In this document: positions 23,513-32,668 of the stretch, piece by piece
Layout of the letters: every line of letters begins with the position of its first letter
Numbering within the stretch: the stretch's first letter is position 1
Source: an uncultured Oscillospiraceae bacterium
Lineage (GTDB): Bacteria; Bacillota; Clostridia; Oscillospirales; Oscillospiraceae
Length of the DNA: 60,240 nt
Assembly: GCA_910585265.1 (NCBI GenBank)
Contig: CAJUCA010000012.1
Span: forward strand, 1 to 60,240
Direction: 5' to 3'
Position numbers and translations under genes: made by a program
The notes under the pieces: model-generated
Database searches by the model: none
What the model was told of the DNA's origin: nothing
What the model saw: only the letters and a program-made list of their open reading frames with translations

Positions 23513-26293
23513 ATGGAAGCGAATCTGAACTGGCTGACCGACCCTGCCGTGTTCCAAATCAACCGCCTGGACGCCCATTCCGACCACGTGTGCTATGCCT
23601 CTGCGGAGGAAGCGGAGCGGGGGGAAAGCTCCCTGCGGCAGTCCCTGGACGGGGCGTGGCGGTTCGCGTGGAGCCGCAACCCCGCCTCCCGCCCCGCGGA
23701 TTTCTGGCGGGAGGACTTTGACGATTCCGGCTTTGGGACGATCCTGGTGCCCGGACACATGGAAACCCAGGGGTACGGGCAGATCCAGTATATCAACGCC
23801 CTCTACCCCTGGGATGGGCGGGCGGAGCTGCGGCCCCCGGAGATGGACTGGGAGGACTGCCCCGTGGGCAGCTACGTCCGGGAATTTGACCTGGACCCCG
23901 GTTTGCGGGGGAAACGGGTGTGCGTCAGCTTCCAGGGGGCGGAACAGGCCGTTTACGTGTGGCTCAACGGGCAGTTTGTGGGCTACGCCGAGGACAGCTT
24001 CACGCCCTCCGACTTCGATTTGTCGCCCTGTGTGCGGGAGACGGGGAACCGCCTGTGCGTGGAGGTCTACAAGCGTTCCAGCGCGGCCTGGATTGAGGAT
24101 CAGGACTTTTTCCGGTTCAGCGGTATCTTCCGCCCGGTGTTCCTGTACGCCAAGCCTGCCGTCCACCTGGAGGATGTGTGGTTCCAGGCGGGGCTGGAGG
24201 AGGACAATGCCACCGGAACCCTGTCCATCCGGCTGGCGCAGGAGAGCGGGCAGGCAGAGGCCCGCGTCTCCTGTACCATCACCTACGGGGCGGGGGAGAC
24301 GCTGTTTGACGGCCCCCTGAAGCTGCGCCGGGAGGGGCGGTATCTGTACAGCCAGCCCTTCCGCTTTGAGAACATCCGCCCTTGGAGCCATGAGCATCCG
24401 GAGCTGTACCGGGTGACTCTGACCCTGGCCGCCCCGGACGGGACGGTGTGGGAGGTGGTGCCCTACGACATCGGCTTTCGGCGGTTTGAGCGGAAGGACG
24501 GTCTGCTTCTGCTCAACGGAGAGCGGCTGGTGCTCAACGGCGTCAACCGCCACGAGTGGAACCCGGACACCGGGCGGGCCATCGGCATGGCGGACATGGC
24601 CGCCGCCATGGACACCTTCAAACGGAACCACATCAACGCGGTGCGCACCAGCCACTACCCCAACCAGACCCCCTGGTATCACCTGTGCGACCAGAACGGC
24701 GTCTATGTGATGGACGAGGCCAATCTGGAGAGCCACGGCTCCTGGCAGAAGCTGGAGGCCATCGAGCCCTCCTGGAATGTGCCGGGGAGCCGCCCGGAGT
24801 GGCGGGAGTGTGTGGTGGACCGGGCCAGATCCATGTTTGAGCGGGACAAGAACCATGTGTCCATCCTGTTCTGGTCCTGCGGGAACGAGTCCTACGCCGG
24901 GACCTGTATCCAGGCCATGGCGGACTTCTTTCGGGAGCACGACCCCAGTCGGGCAGTCCACTACGAGGGGACGTTCAACTGTCCCGGCTTCGACGGCATC
25001 TCTGACGTGGAGAGCCGGATGTACGCTCCGCCGGAGGCCATCCGGGAATACCTGCAAAACGATCCGAAAAAGCCCTTTATTTTATGCGAATATATGCACG
25101 ATATGGGCAACTCCCTGGGGGGCATGGAGAGCTATATCCGCCTGGGGGAGGAGTTCCCCATGTACCAGGGGGGCTTCATCTGGGACTACATGGATCAGGC
25201 CCTGTGGCGCACAAATTGCAACGGGGAGCGGGTCTTAGGCTACGGCGGCGACTTTGGGGAGCGGCAGACGGACTACGCCTTCAGCGGCAATGGCATCGTG
25301 TTTGCAGACGGCACGGAGAAGCCCGCCATGCAGGAGGTGCGGTACTGGTATTCCACCCCGGTGGAGCGGGCAAAGCAGGACGCGGCGGGAGAAAGGGCGG
25401 CGAAGGCCCTGGCCCTGCCCGCGCACAAAGGGGAAAAAGGCCCTCTGGACATCGTCCACGGGGACGGGGCATTGGGTGTAAAGGGAAAAGGCTTCCAGGT
25501 GCTGTTCTCCTATGCCGAGGGCGGCCCGGTGTCCCTGCGGGCCGGGGGCCGGGAGTGGCTGTGGCGGGCCCCCCGTCCGGCCTACTGGCGCGCGCCCACG
25601 GAAAACGACCTGGGGTGCGGCTTTGCCGTCCAAAGCTCCCTCTGGTCGGCGGCGGACGCATGGCAGGTGTGCCGGGGGTGGGAAATTTTGGCCAACGGCC
25701 CGGAGGCCGTCTCCATCCGCTACACCTACACGGCCCCCGCCATGCCGGGGCTGAGCACGGAGGTCACCTACACCGTGGACGATACAGGTCTGCTGACCGT
25801 GGAGGCCCGGTATCACGGCGGGGCGGGACGGCCCGGGCTGCCCCTGTTCGGCCTGCGGTTCGAGACGCCGGAGCCGTTGGAGCGGGTGGAGTGGCTGGGC
25901 CTGTCCGGGGAGACCTACCCCGACCGGAAGAAGGGCGGCGTGTTCGGCTGGCACCGGGAGGCTCCCCACATCCCCGCCTATCTGGTGCCCCAGGAGTGCG
26001 GCTGCCATGTGGATACCCACGCCGCCGTTCTGCGGGGGCTGGACGGCGGGAGGCTGACGCTGGAGATGGACGGGGAGCCGTTTGCCTTCTCCGCCGTCCC
26101 CTACCCCCCCCGGCAGCTGGAGCAGGCCGCCCATGTGGAGGAGCTGCCCCGGCCTGTGCGCACGGTGGTGACGGTGTGCGGGGCCATGCGGGGGGTGGGC
26201 GGCATCGACAGCTGGCGCACCGATGTGGAGGAGGCGTACTGGGTCAGCGGGGAGGAGGATCACCGGCTGTCCTTCCAAATCCGGCTGAAATGA
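23513..26293 (+). CDS. lacZ: Beta-galactosidase, glycoside hydrolase family 2
   Basis: The 926-residue protein has the LacZ layout: jelly-roll sugar-binding domain, Ig-like domains, TIM barrel and a C-terminal beta-sandwich domain. The barrel has GVNRHEWNPDTGRAIG and NAVRTSHYPNQ; the acid/base Glu459 lies in SCGNESYAG and the nucleophile Glu526 in ILCEYMHDMGN. It hydrolyses terminal beta-galactosides such as lactose. There is no signal peptide, so it is cytoplasmic. It is slightly shorter than E. coli LacZ (1023). It follows the VWA gene by 18 bases with an AAGGAGAG site, so it may be co-transcribed with that unrelated operon. No permease or LacI-type regulator is near. Confidence 0.94.
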   Translation: MEANLNWLTDPAVFQINRLDAHSDHVCYASAEEAERGESSLRQSLDGAWRFAWSRNPASRPADFWREDFDDSGFGTILVPGHMETQGYGQIQYINALYPWDGRAELRPPEMDWEDCPVGSYVREFDLDPGLRGKRVCVSFQGAEQAVYVWLNGQFVGYAEDSFTPSDFDLSPCVRETGNRLCVEVYKRSSAAWIEDQDFFRFSGIFRPVFLYAKPAVHLEDVWFQAGLEEDNATGTLSIRLAQESGQAEARVSCTITYGAGETLFDGPLKLRREGRYLYSQPFRFENIRPWSHEHPELYRVTLTLAAPDGTVWEVVPYDIGFRRFERKDGLLLLNGERLVLNGVNRHEWNPDTGRAIGMADMAAAMDTFKRNHINAVRTSHYPNQTPWYHLCDQNGVYVMDEANLESHGSWQKLEAIEPSWNVPGSRPEWRECVVDRARSMFERDKNHVSILFWSCGNESYAGTCIQAMADFFREHDPSRAVHYEGTFNCPGFDGISDVESRMYAPPEAIREYLQNDPKKPFILCEYMHDMGNSLGGMESYIRLGEEFPMYQGGFIWDYMDQALWRTNCNGERVLGYGGDFGERQTDYAFSGNGIVFADGTEKPAMQEVRYWYSTPVERAKQDAAGERAAKALALPAHKGEKGPLDIVHGDGALGVKGKGFQVLFSYAEGGPVSLRAGGREWLWRAPRPAYWRAPTENDLGCGFAVQSSLWSAADAWQVCRGWEILANGPEAVSIRYTYTAPAMPGLSTEVTYTVDDTGLLTVEARYHGGAGRPGLPLFGLRFETPEPLERVEWLGLSGETYPDRKKGGVFGWHREAPHIPAYLVPQECGCHVDTHAAVLRGLDGGRLTLEMDGEPFAFSAVPYPPRQLEQAAHVEELPRPVRTVVTVCGAMRGVGGIDSWRTDVEEAYWVSGEEDHRLSFQIRLK

Positions 26294-26350
26294 GGGGGAC
26301 AGGACAGGAAAACCGGACAAGAACCCCCGCAGCATAGAATTTCGCAGAGG

Positions 26351-26394
26351 AAAAAGCCCCCGGATCGTCCGTTGGAACGATCCGGGGGCTTTTT
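26351..26394. terminator. Bidirectional terminator between lacZ and alpha-galactosidase
   Basis: A perfect 18-bp inverted repeat with A5 at one end and T5 at the other serves both convergent genes. It begins 57 bases after lacZ and ends 7 bases from the alpha-galactosidase stop. Confidence 0.92.
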
Positions 26395-26401
26395 GCAAAC
26401 C

Positions 26402-28621
26402 TTAGTCCGCTTTAAGGACAAAGATGTGGGAGTCAAAGTCGCGGGAGGGACGCTGTCCGTCCCGGCACTCCCCAGCGGAGCTGTCGGTGGTGACCAGCCC
26501 CACCTCCATCAGCTCGTCGCCGTAGTGGGCGGAGGTCCCGTCCACTGTGTAGCACAGCGCGGGGTCCAGCCCCCGCAGGCGCAGGCGGCGGAAGGGGCCG
26601 TTTACCTCGTTAAGGGTCTTGTACCAGCCCACCAGGGCGGTGCGGCGATCGGGGCTGACTGCCATCCAGGCGGTGTAATTCCCCTGGAAGGGGGACAGGA
26701 GGCGGTAGAAATCGCCGAACTGGATCACGTCCCGGTGCTCCTTCATAAAGGCGATCTGGGCCCGCACCTGCTCCCGTTCCTCGCTGGTCAGGCGGTTCAA
26801 ATCCAGCTCGTAGCCGAAGGTGCCGAAATAGGCCACATTGGCCCGGGTGGACAGGGGCGTGGCACGGTTTACCTGGTGGTTGGGCACGGCGGAGACATGA
26901 GCACCCATGGACACCACCGGGTAGCAGAAGGAGGTGCCGTACTGGATTTTGAGCCGTTCGGCGGCGTCGGAGTCGTCGGAGGTCCAGGCCTGGGGGGCAT
27001 AGTAGAGCATACCGGGGTCGAACCGCCCGCCGCCGGAGGCGCAGGACTCGAACAGCACATGGGGGAAGGCGGAGGTCAGCCGCTCATAGAGATCGTACAC
27101 GCCCAGAATATAGCGGTGGAACACCTCCCCCTGACGGTCGGGAGGGAGGGCGGCGGAGTAGGCCTCGGTGATGGAGCGGTTCATGTCCCATTTGACATAG
27201 GACACCTTGGCCCCGGACAGGATGTCCGCCATCATGGCGTGGACGCGGTCCACCACCTCGGGCCGGGAGAAGTCCAGCACAAACTGGTTCCGGCCGTGGG
27301 AGGGGGTGCGGCCCGGGGTCTGGAGAAGCCAGTCCGGGTGGGCGCGGTACAGGTCGGAGTCCCGGTTCACCATCTCCGGCTCGAACCACAGGCCGAACCT
27401 CATGCCCAGTGCCTCAATGCGCTCGGCCAGCCCCGGGATCCCCTGGGGCAAAAGCTCCGGGTTGGCGATCCAGTCCCCCAGCCCCGCGCGGTCGCTGCGG
27501 CGCGCGCCGAACCAGCCGTCGTCCAGTACGAACAGCTCCACGCCGTCCCGCTTGGCGGCCTGGGCGATGGACACCAGCTTGTCCTCGTCAAAGTTGAAAT
27601 AGGTGGCCTCCCAGTTGTTGATGAGGATGGGCCGGGGCCTGTCCCGCCATTCGCCCCGGGCCAGACGGCTGCGGTAAAGGGTGTGGAAGGTGCGGCTCAT
27701 GGCCCCCATGCCCTGGTGGGAGTAGACCGCCACCGCCTCCGGGGTCTGGAAGCCCTGGCCGGGTTCCAGCTTCCAGTCGAAGCCGAAGGGGTTGATGCCG
27801 AGGGTGATCCGGGTGGTGTCCCAGGTGTCCACCTCGGCCTGGGCCAGGAAATTGCCGGAGTAGACCAGGGAAAAGCCCAGAACCTCCCCCTGATCCTCAT
27901 CCGTCCCCGGGCGGCGGAGCATGACGAAGGGGTTGTGGTTGTGGGAGGAATGGCCCCGGAGGGACTCCACCGACTGTACGCCCTGCTCCAGCTTCCGCAC
28001 CTTGAGGTACCGCTCCCGGCCCCAGGCCCCGGAGAAGTGAAGCAGCTCGTACTCCATGTCCGGCAGATCCAGGGACAGGCTCATGGCGTGGGTGAGGTGA
28101 AGCTCCAGCCCGCCCTCGTTGACGATCCGGGCGGAGCGGGCCAGGGCGGGGTGGCTGGCAAAGAGGGTATAGTTGAGGTAGACGGAGACATTGAGCAGCT
28201 CATCCCGGAGCCGGATGGTGAGGGTTTCGGCCTCGCTGTCCTGCTCGCAGTAGGTGGCGGGCAGGCCCTTCAGGGCGGGCTTTCCGGGCGCGACGGTGTG
28301 GGAGTGGTAGACGAAGCTGGTGATCCGGCTGCCGTTGGGCTGGCGCAGCTCCACGGCGGGGCGGCGGAAGTCGGTGGAGCCGTGGGAGGGGTACTCCTGG
28401 CGGCAGTGCTCCAGGGAGAAACAAGGGTTTCCCTCAAAGACGCAGGAGGACATGGGGCGGCTGGCAAACTCCAGCAGGTGGTCGAAATTCTCCCGGTCCC
28501 GGATGGCCCTGCCAAAGTAGAGCTGGCCCAGGGTCCCGTTGGGCAGTACCTTCATCAGATAGCTGATCCGGCCGTTGGTGAGGTGGAAGGTCTGGCTTTT
28601 CTCGTGGTAAAAAACGCTCAT
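26402..28621 (-). CDS. Alpha-galactosidase, glycoside hydrolase family 36
   Basis: The 739-residue protein matches GH36 (AgaR/RafA type): N-terminal beta-supersandwich, a TIM barrel with NWEATYFNFDEDKL and LFVLDDGWFGARR, then YVKWDMNRSI with the nucleophile Asp, CASGGGRFDPGML, and WTSDDSDAAERL with the acid/base Asp. It cleaves alpha-1,6-galactose from raffinose-type sugars or melibiose. No signal peptide is seen. ATG 28621 follows AAGGAGGCTATCCC; the open frame continues 220 codons upstream by chance. It converges on lacZ, so the locus can release both alpha- and beta-linked galactose. A TATAAT at 28697-28692 with a poor -35 box may be its promoter. Confidence 0.94.
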   Translation of the reverse strand: MSVFYHEKSQTFHLTNGRISYLMKVLPNGTLGQLYFGRAIRDRENFDHLLEFASRPMSSCVFEGNPCFSLEHCRQEYPSHGSTDFRRPAVELRQPNGSRITSFVYHSHTVAPGKPALKGLPATYCEQDSEAETLTIRLRDELLNVSVYLNYTLFASHPALARSARIVNEGGLELHLTHAMSLSLDLPDMEYELLHFSGAWGRERYLKVRKLEQGVQSVESLRGHSSHNHNPFVMLRRPGTDEDQGEVLGFSLVYSGNFLAQAEVDTWDTTRITLGINPFGFDWKLEPGQGFQTPEAVAVYSHQGMGAMSRTFHTLYRSRLARGEWRDRPRPILINNWEATYFNFDEDKLVSIAQAAKRDGVELFVLDDGWFGARRSDRAGLGDWIANPELLPQGIPGLAERIEALGMRFGLWFEPEMVNRDSDLYRAHPDWLLQTPGRTPSHGRNQFVLDFSRPEVVDRVHAMMADILSGAKVSYVKWDMNRSITEAYSAALPPDRQGEVFHRYILGVYDLYERLTSAFPHVLFESCASGGGRFDPGMLYYAPQAWTSDDSDAAERLKIQYGTSFCYPVVSMGAHVSAVPNHQVNRATPLSTRANVAYFGTFGYELDLNRLTSEEREQVRAQIAFMKEHRDVIQFGDFYRLLSPFQGNYTAWMAVSPDRRTALVGWYKTLNEVNGPFRRLRLRGLDPALCYTVDGTSAHYGDELMEVGLVTTDSSAGECRDGQRPSRDFDSHIFVLKAD

Positions 28622-28855
28622 GGGATAGCCTCCTTGGCGGTTCTTAGTGCGGGCAGTCCAACAGGGCGGGGCCGGGTGTCTGCCGCTCCATATTATAATG
28701 CGCGAAGCGGAGAAAGGATAGAGAAACCTGCTATCAAAAGCGATGAAAAATCGGGGGTGGAGCGGAAAAATTTTGGGAGGTTGGAGCAGGGAGACTGTGA
28801 TATAATGGAAAAAACGCCTGAGACAAGGCGGCGAGGGGAAAGGGATGGGATCGGT

Positions 28856-29329
28856 ATGGCAATCGAGGCAGTCAAGAAGTATTTTGAATCGTGGGGCATG
28901 GCGGACCGGGTGCGGGAGTTCGACGTATCCAGCGCGATGGTGGAGCTGGCGGCCCAGGCGTTGGGGTGCCAGCCCTGCCGGATCGCGAAAACGCTGTCCT
29001 TCCTGGTGGACGGGCAGGCGGTTCTGATCGTGGCCGCTGGGGACGCCAAGATCGACAACCCCAAATACAAGGCCCGGTTCGGCACCAAGGCGAAGATGCT
29101 CAGCCCCGGCGAGGTGGAGGAGCTGGTGGGCCACGCGGTGGGCGGCGTGTGCCCCTTCGGGATCAAGGACGGGGTGAAGGTCTATCTGGACGAGTCGCTG
29201 AAACGGTTTGAGACGGTGTTTCCCGCCTGCGGCAGCGGGAACAGTGCCATCGAGCTGTCCATCGGGGAGCTGGAGCGGCACTCCGGTTATACGGCCTGGG
29301 TGGACGTGTGCAAGGGCTGGAACGGCTGA
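28856..29329 (+). CDS. YbaK/ProX-type aminoacyl-tRNA deacylase
   Basis: The 157-residue protein matches the YbaK/prolyl-tRNA editing family: CRIAKTLSFLVDG with the conserved Lys, AAGDAKIDNPKYKARFG, then GGVCPFGIKDGVKVYLDESL with the GxxPxG-like turn, and GSGNSAIELS near the end. Such proteins hydrolyse mischarged tRNA (for example Cys- or Ala-tRNAPro) in trans. ATG 28856 is preceded by GGGGAAAGGG and gives the family's usual length; the open frame goes far upstream only because it lies opposite the alpha-galactosidase gene. A TATAAT occurs at 28801-28806 but without a good -35 box. Confidence 0.9.
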   Translation: MAIEAVKKYFESWGMADRVREFDVSSAMVELAAQALGCQPCRIAKTLSFLVDGQAVLIVAAGDAKIDNPKYKARFGTKAKMLSPGEVEELVGHAVGGVCPFGIKDGVKVYLDESLKRFETVFPACGSGNSAIELSIGELERHSGYTAWVDVCKGWNG

Positions 29330-29340
29330 CGGAACACAGG

Positions 29341-29377
29341 AAAACGTGGCAGACGGCCTTGCCGTCTGCCACGTTTT
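29341..29377. terminator. Bidirectional terminator after the YbaK-type gene
   Basis: A perfect 17-bp inverted repeat with a CTT loop runs from AAAACG to CGTTTT and ends in five T on the plus strand and four on the minus strand. Confidence 0.9.
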
Positions 29378-29461
29378 TGTCCGAAAAGGGATGTTTGGCT
29401 AAGCTGGCAGCTCCGAAAAGCCTTTGCTGAGCGGGCGGATCAAGTTCCACCTGCCGGACGG

Positions 29462-30271
29462 TCAGCGGCTGGCCTTCCGCTGGGCTTTCTTGCGGAGCAG
29501 CTCCTCCCGGGCCAGCTGGGCGGCGGCCAGAATGTCCTCATGCCGCACGGTATAGCGGCGGTTGACGGACAGCTTGCTGTACCGGCTGCGGAAGCGGCGG
29601 CTGTACCGCTCCAGCTGGGCGATCTCCGCACTGTACCGCTGGCGCAGGGCGGCGGATTTGTCCTCCAGCATATCGGACAGCTCCGCCTTGCCCAGGGAGA
29701 GCTGGACCTGGAGCTCCTTCCCCAGGGTGGTGACGCCCACCACCAGCCGGGACACCAGGGCCAGATGCCGGATGGTGAGCACCGCGTCCACAATCAGCAC
29801 CACCAGCAGGGAGCTGCCCAGGGCGTATTTCAGCACCGGGGGGATGCGGGTGAACAGCTCCTCCACCGGAGGGTGGATATAGAAGATCACCAGATAGGAC
29901 AGCACGCCCCACACCAGAGCCACCCACAGGCAGATCCGGCCCTTGAGGTTGAAGCGGAAATGGGAGTAGTCCCAGTATTTCACGTGGGTGGTGGTCTCCA
30001 GCAGCCAGGCCACGAAATATTCCCAGCTGCTCATCACCACCACAGCCACCACGTAAAACAACAACAAATTCTGTTTCAGCGGGGTAAAGAACAGGATCAT
30101 CAACAGTACGCCCGCGCCGTAGATGGGGCAGATAGGGCCGTACAGAAAGCCCCGGGGAACCAGGCGGCGTTCGCAGATGGAGCAGTAACAGGTCTCCATC
30201 ACCCAGCCCAGAAAAGAGTAGAAGATGAAGTAGAGGAACAGGTCAGTGACGGCGTAGCCCAGGATGGTCAA
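29462..30271 (-). CDS. CmpB-like (putative type IV ABC transporter) membrane protein
   Basis: The 269-residue protein has about five membrane helices in its first 150 residues, with the family motifs SFLGWVMETCYCSI and RGFLYGPICPIYGAG. This is the ABC_trans_CmpB family. The name transporter is historical; no ATPase partner is present here and the function is unproved. The C-terminal third is a basic, coiled-coil-like cytoplasmic tail with many Arg and Lys (RYSRRFRSRYSKLSVNRRY). It follows the DUF4364 gene by 12 bases, in one operon. Confidence 0.85.
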   Translation of the reverse strand: MTILGYAVTDLFLYFIFYSFLGWVMETCYCSICERRLVPRGFLYGPICPIYGAGVLLMILFFTPLKQNLLLFYVVAVVVMSSWEYFVAWLLETTTHVKYWDYSHFRFNLKGRICLWVALVWGVLSYLVIFYIHPPVEELFTRIPPVLKYALGSSLLVVLIVDAVLTIRHLALVSRLVVGVTTLGKELQVQLSLGKAELSDMLEDKSAALRQRYSAEIAQLERYSRRFRSRYSKLSVNRRYTVRHEDILAAAQLAREELLRKKAQRKASR

Positions 30272-30283
30272 ACAAGCTCCCTC

Positions 30284-30802
30284 CTAATTCTGCTCGGCGA
30301 GCAGAACGCCGAGAATCCCATTGTATATCCGGTCGGGGTGCTGGAGAAACTGCTGTGCGACGCGCTGGCCCTCCTCCTCGGAGGGGGCCAGCAGGGTGAG
30401 GGAGAACAGGCTGCCCTGGTCGTCGTCCATGGCCAGGCGCACGTCGAAGCCCTGGGGCTGTGCCAGCACCTCCGCCCGCACCTGGGCCTTGCGTTTCAGG
30501 GCCTGGTTCAGCGGGGCCATGCGCTGGTCGCAGCGGCGGCGCACCACGGGAGACAGGCTGCTCTCCCCGGCGGCGCAGGTGCGGCGGCCCTTTTCGGTGA
30601 TGGAGTAAAACTCCCCGTCCTGGGCGATATGGCCGCTGTCCAGCAGCTCGGCGGCGGCTTCGGCAAATTGGAAATAGTCCACGCCGCTGTCGCACATGGA
30701 CAGGTCGGTGAGGGTGGCGAAGTCGATGGCGGCGGCGGCGCGGTCCAGAATATACAGCACCAGCAGCTTGATGTCCAGTTTGTCATGGATAAACCCGGCC
30801 AT
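30284..30802 (-). CDS. DUF4364 winged-helix protein
   Basis: The 172-residue protein fits the DUF4364 family of Clostridia: an N-terminal winged helix (KLDIKLLVLYILDRAAAAID, FAEAAAELLDSGHI, then the FYSITEKGRRT wing) followed by a small alpha/beta domain. It is probably a DNA-binding regulator of unknown target. ATG 30802 follows GAGAGGAGC. It is the first gene of an operon with the CmpB-like protein. Confidence 0.82.
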   Translation of the reverse strand: MAGFIHDKLDIKLLVLYILDRAAAAIDFATLTDLSMCDSGVDYFQFAEAAAELLDSGHIAQDGEFYSITEKGRRTCAAGESSLSPVVRRRCDQRMAPLNQALKRKAQVRAEVLAQPQGFDVRLAMDDDQGSLFSLTLLAPSEEEGQRVAQQFLQHPDRIYNGILGVLLAEQN

Positions 30803-30860
30803 ATGAACCAGCTCCTCTCCCGGCCAAGGCGCGGCGGATTTCATGTATCCGCGCAGGAGA

Positions 30861-30889
30861 TATTATATCCGATTCCGGCAGGAAAGACA
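30861..30889 (-). promoter_or_regulatory. Promoter of the DUF4364-CmpB operon
   Basis: TTGTCT (30889-30884) and TATAAT (30866-30861) are 17 bases apart on the minus strand. Confidence 0.75.
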
Positions 30890-30908
30890 AGAATAATTTG
30901 CCTGTCGA

Positions 30909-31442
30909 TCAGCCGCGGGTGACAAGGGCCTGGTAAAGCTGCACCAGATAGGCCCAGGTGGAGCGGTCCAGCACGCCGGTGGCGGGCAGGCCCGCCAGCT
31001 TTTGGATGACCCGGATGTTGGCGGGGGTCTCGCCGTCATTGCAGCTGCTCAGCTTGCAGGGGGAGAAGTTGGACATCACCTTACTGAGGGAGACGAACAT
31101 GGCCTGGACAATCAGCACCGGGGGGCACTCCTGGCCCTCGACGGCGGTATAGGTGCCGCAGGGGAGGACGTTCAGCGGGGGCGGAAAGCCGTACTGCTGC
31201 TCGGCCTTGAAATAGGCGTCCCGGATGGCGTTCCAGGTGCCCAGATCCACCACCCCGGTCACCGGGGGATGGTACTCCCGCTGGAACACCATGACGGCCT
31301 CCAGGGTGCGCTCGCCGAAGATGCCGTCCACCGTCAGCCGGATCAGCTTTGGATTGTGTATGGCCAGCTGGTTCAGCATATATTGCAGGGATCGGACGGG
31401 CTGGCCTGTCATCTCCGATCCGCTTGCCGCCGGGTTGTTCAT
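30909..31442 (-). CDS. Peptidoglycan-binding protein with two PG_binding_1-like repeats
   Basis: The 177-residue protein has two peptidoglycan-binding repeats. The first reads RSLQYMLNQL ... LTVDGIFGERTLEAVMVFQREY ... GVVDLGTWNAI; the second, more degenerate, ends in GLPATGVLDRSTWAYLVQLY. Between them is a segment with four Cys. There is no signal peptide, which in spore formers often fits deposition from the mother cell. ATG 31442 follows AAGGAAGG at a good distance; ATG 31463, overlapping the previous stop, is an alternative start. It is third in a minus-strand cluster with a larger homologue. Confidence 0.83.
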   Translation of the reverse strand: MNNPAASGSEMTGQPVRSLQYMLNQLAIHNPKLIRLTVDGIFGERTLEAVMVFQREYHPPVTGVVDLGTWNAIRDAYFKAEQQYGFPPPLNVLPCGTYTAVEGQECPPVLIVQAMFVSLSKVMSNFSPCKLSSCNDGETPANIRVIQKLAGLPATGVLDRSTWAYLVQLYQALVTRG

Positions 31443-31459
31443 AGGGGGAATCCTTCCTT

Positions 31460-32644
31460 TCATGCGTTAGAGTTTCCAAAGGTGAGGTTGTAGCCGGGGA
31501 ACTGGCCCGCGGCCACGGAGCTCTCAATGTCCCGCGCGCTGGTGGGCAGGTTTGCTCCGGCCAGGGCGGTGCGGGCGATGCCCAGGTACTCGTCGTACAG
31601 CCGCTGCCAGGTCTGCTGATCCACCACGCCGATGGAGGGCAGGCCCAGGCGGGTCTGGGCGGCCTCCACAGCATCCCGGGTGCGGGGGCCGAAAATGCCG
31701 TCGATGGCCAGGGGCGGCACGCCGGAATTGAACTGCGCGATGATGGAGATGAAGTACTGCAGGGCGGACACGGCAAGGCCGGTGCTGCCCTCCCGGAGGG
31801 TGACTCCGGCGGAGGGGCCCTGCACCTGGGTGAAGGGCTGGCCCTCGCTGACCAGCTCGGACAGGCGGGAGACCGCCCCGTAGAGGGACACCAGCTTATA
31901 CCAGGTGCCCTGGCCCACAATGCCGTCGGGGGTGAGGTTGAAAATGGACTGGAATTTTTTCACCGCCGCCTCGGTCTGGGAGCCGAACACGCCGTCCACC
32001 GGGCTGATGCGGGGGATGGCGGGGTAGTTCTGCCCGATCCGGTTGAGCATGACTTGGAGCACGGTGACATAGTTGCCGGAGGAGCCGTTTTGCAGAGGAT
32101 AGCCGGGGTAGGAGTAGGTGATGTCCCGGATGGGGGCGTTGGTCACCAGCTCGATGTTATCGCCGTAGTAGTGGCGCAGAATGTCCAGGGTGGAGCTGCC
32201 CTGCCGGGCCAGCCGTTCGCTGCCCCATTGGGACAGGCCGTCGCAGGTGACGGTGGTGCCGTTGCAGAATTTGGCGGCCAGGGGTTCCACGAAGCCCTGC
32301 CGCCGGATGTAGGTGTTGAACAGCTCATCCACCAATTTGTCCACGTTTTCAAAGGTACTGCGGCCTTTGATAAACTTCTGATCGTTTATGGTAGATCCGG
32401 TGATGTCGAAGTCATAGCCCCGGCTGGGGTAGTATTCCGTGTAGATCCGGTTGAGGGCAAAGGAGATCTGGGCCAGGATGTTGGCCCGCAGCGCGGCCTC
32501 GGGCCAGGTGGGGTAGATTTCGCTGGAGGCCACGTTTTTGATGTAGTCGATGAAGGGAACCGTCACGTTTTCCGCCCACTGGTTGGCGGGTCCGGTGTGG
32601 ACGGTGATGGTCTGGGGTATGTAGGGCGTGACTGTGATAGGCAT
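31460..32644 (-). CDS. SpoIID-like protein with two peptidoglycan-binding repeats
   Basis: The 394-residue protein has a SpoIID/LytB-like N-terminal region (AALRANILAQISFALNRIY, then CDGLSQWGSERLARQG and the closing DILRHYYGDNIEL). Two PG_binding_1 repeats follow (residues about 180-255 and 280-350), each with a VDGVFG or IDGIFG motif and a GTW or QTW end. SpoIID is a lytic transglycosylase used in engulfment; here the catalytic residues are not clearly assignable, so it may be only a binding or structural form. No signal peptide is seen. It shares its repeats with the next gene, suggesting duplication. Confidence 0.83.
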   Translation of the reverse strand: MPITVTPYIPQTITVHTGPANQWAENVTVPFIDYIKNVASSEIYPTWPEAALRANILAQISFALNRIYTEYYPSRGYDFDITGSTINDQKFIKGRSTFENVDKLVDELFNTYIRRQGFVEPLAAKFCNGTTVTCDGLSQWGSERLARQGSSTLDILRHYYGDNIELVTNAPIRDITYSYPGYPLQNGSSGNYVTVLQVMLNRIGQNYPAIPRISPVDGVFGSQTEAAVKKFQSIFNLTPDGIVGQGTWYKLVSLYGAVSRLSELVSEGQPFTQVQGPSAGVTLREGSTGLAVSALQYFISIIAQFNSGVPPLAIDGIFGPRTRDAVEAAQTRLGLPSIGVVDQQTWQRLYDEYLGIARTALAGANLPTSARDIESSVAAGQFPGYNLTFGNSNA

Positions 32645-32668
32645 AGGAACCTCCTTGCTGAACGCCGC

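Noticed and set aside
26372..28855. Very long plus-strand open frame across the alpha-galactosidase gene
   Set aside because: It is antisense to a clear GH36 enzyme and reflects GC-rich third positions; only its end, from 28856, is a real gene (YbaK type).
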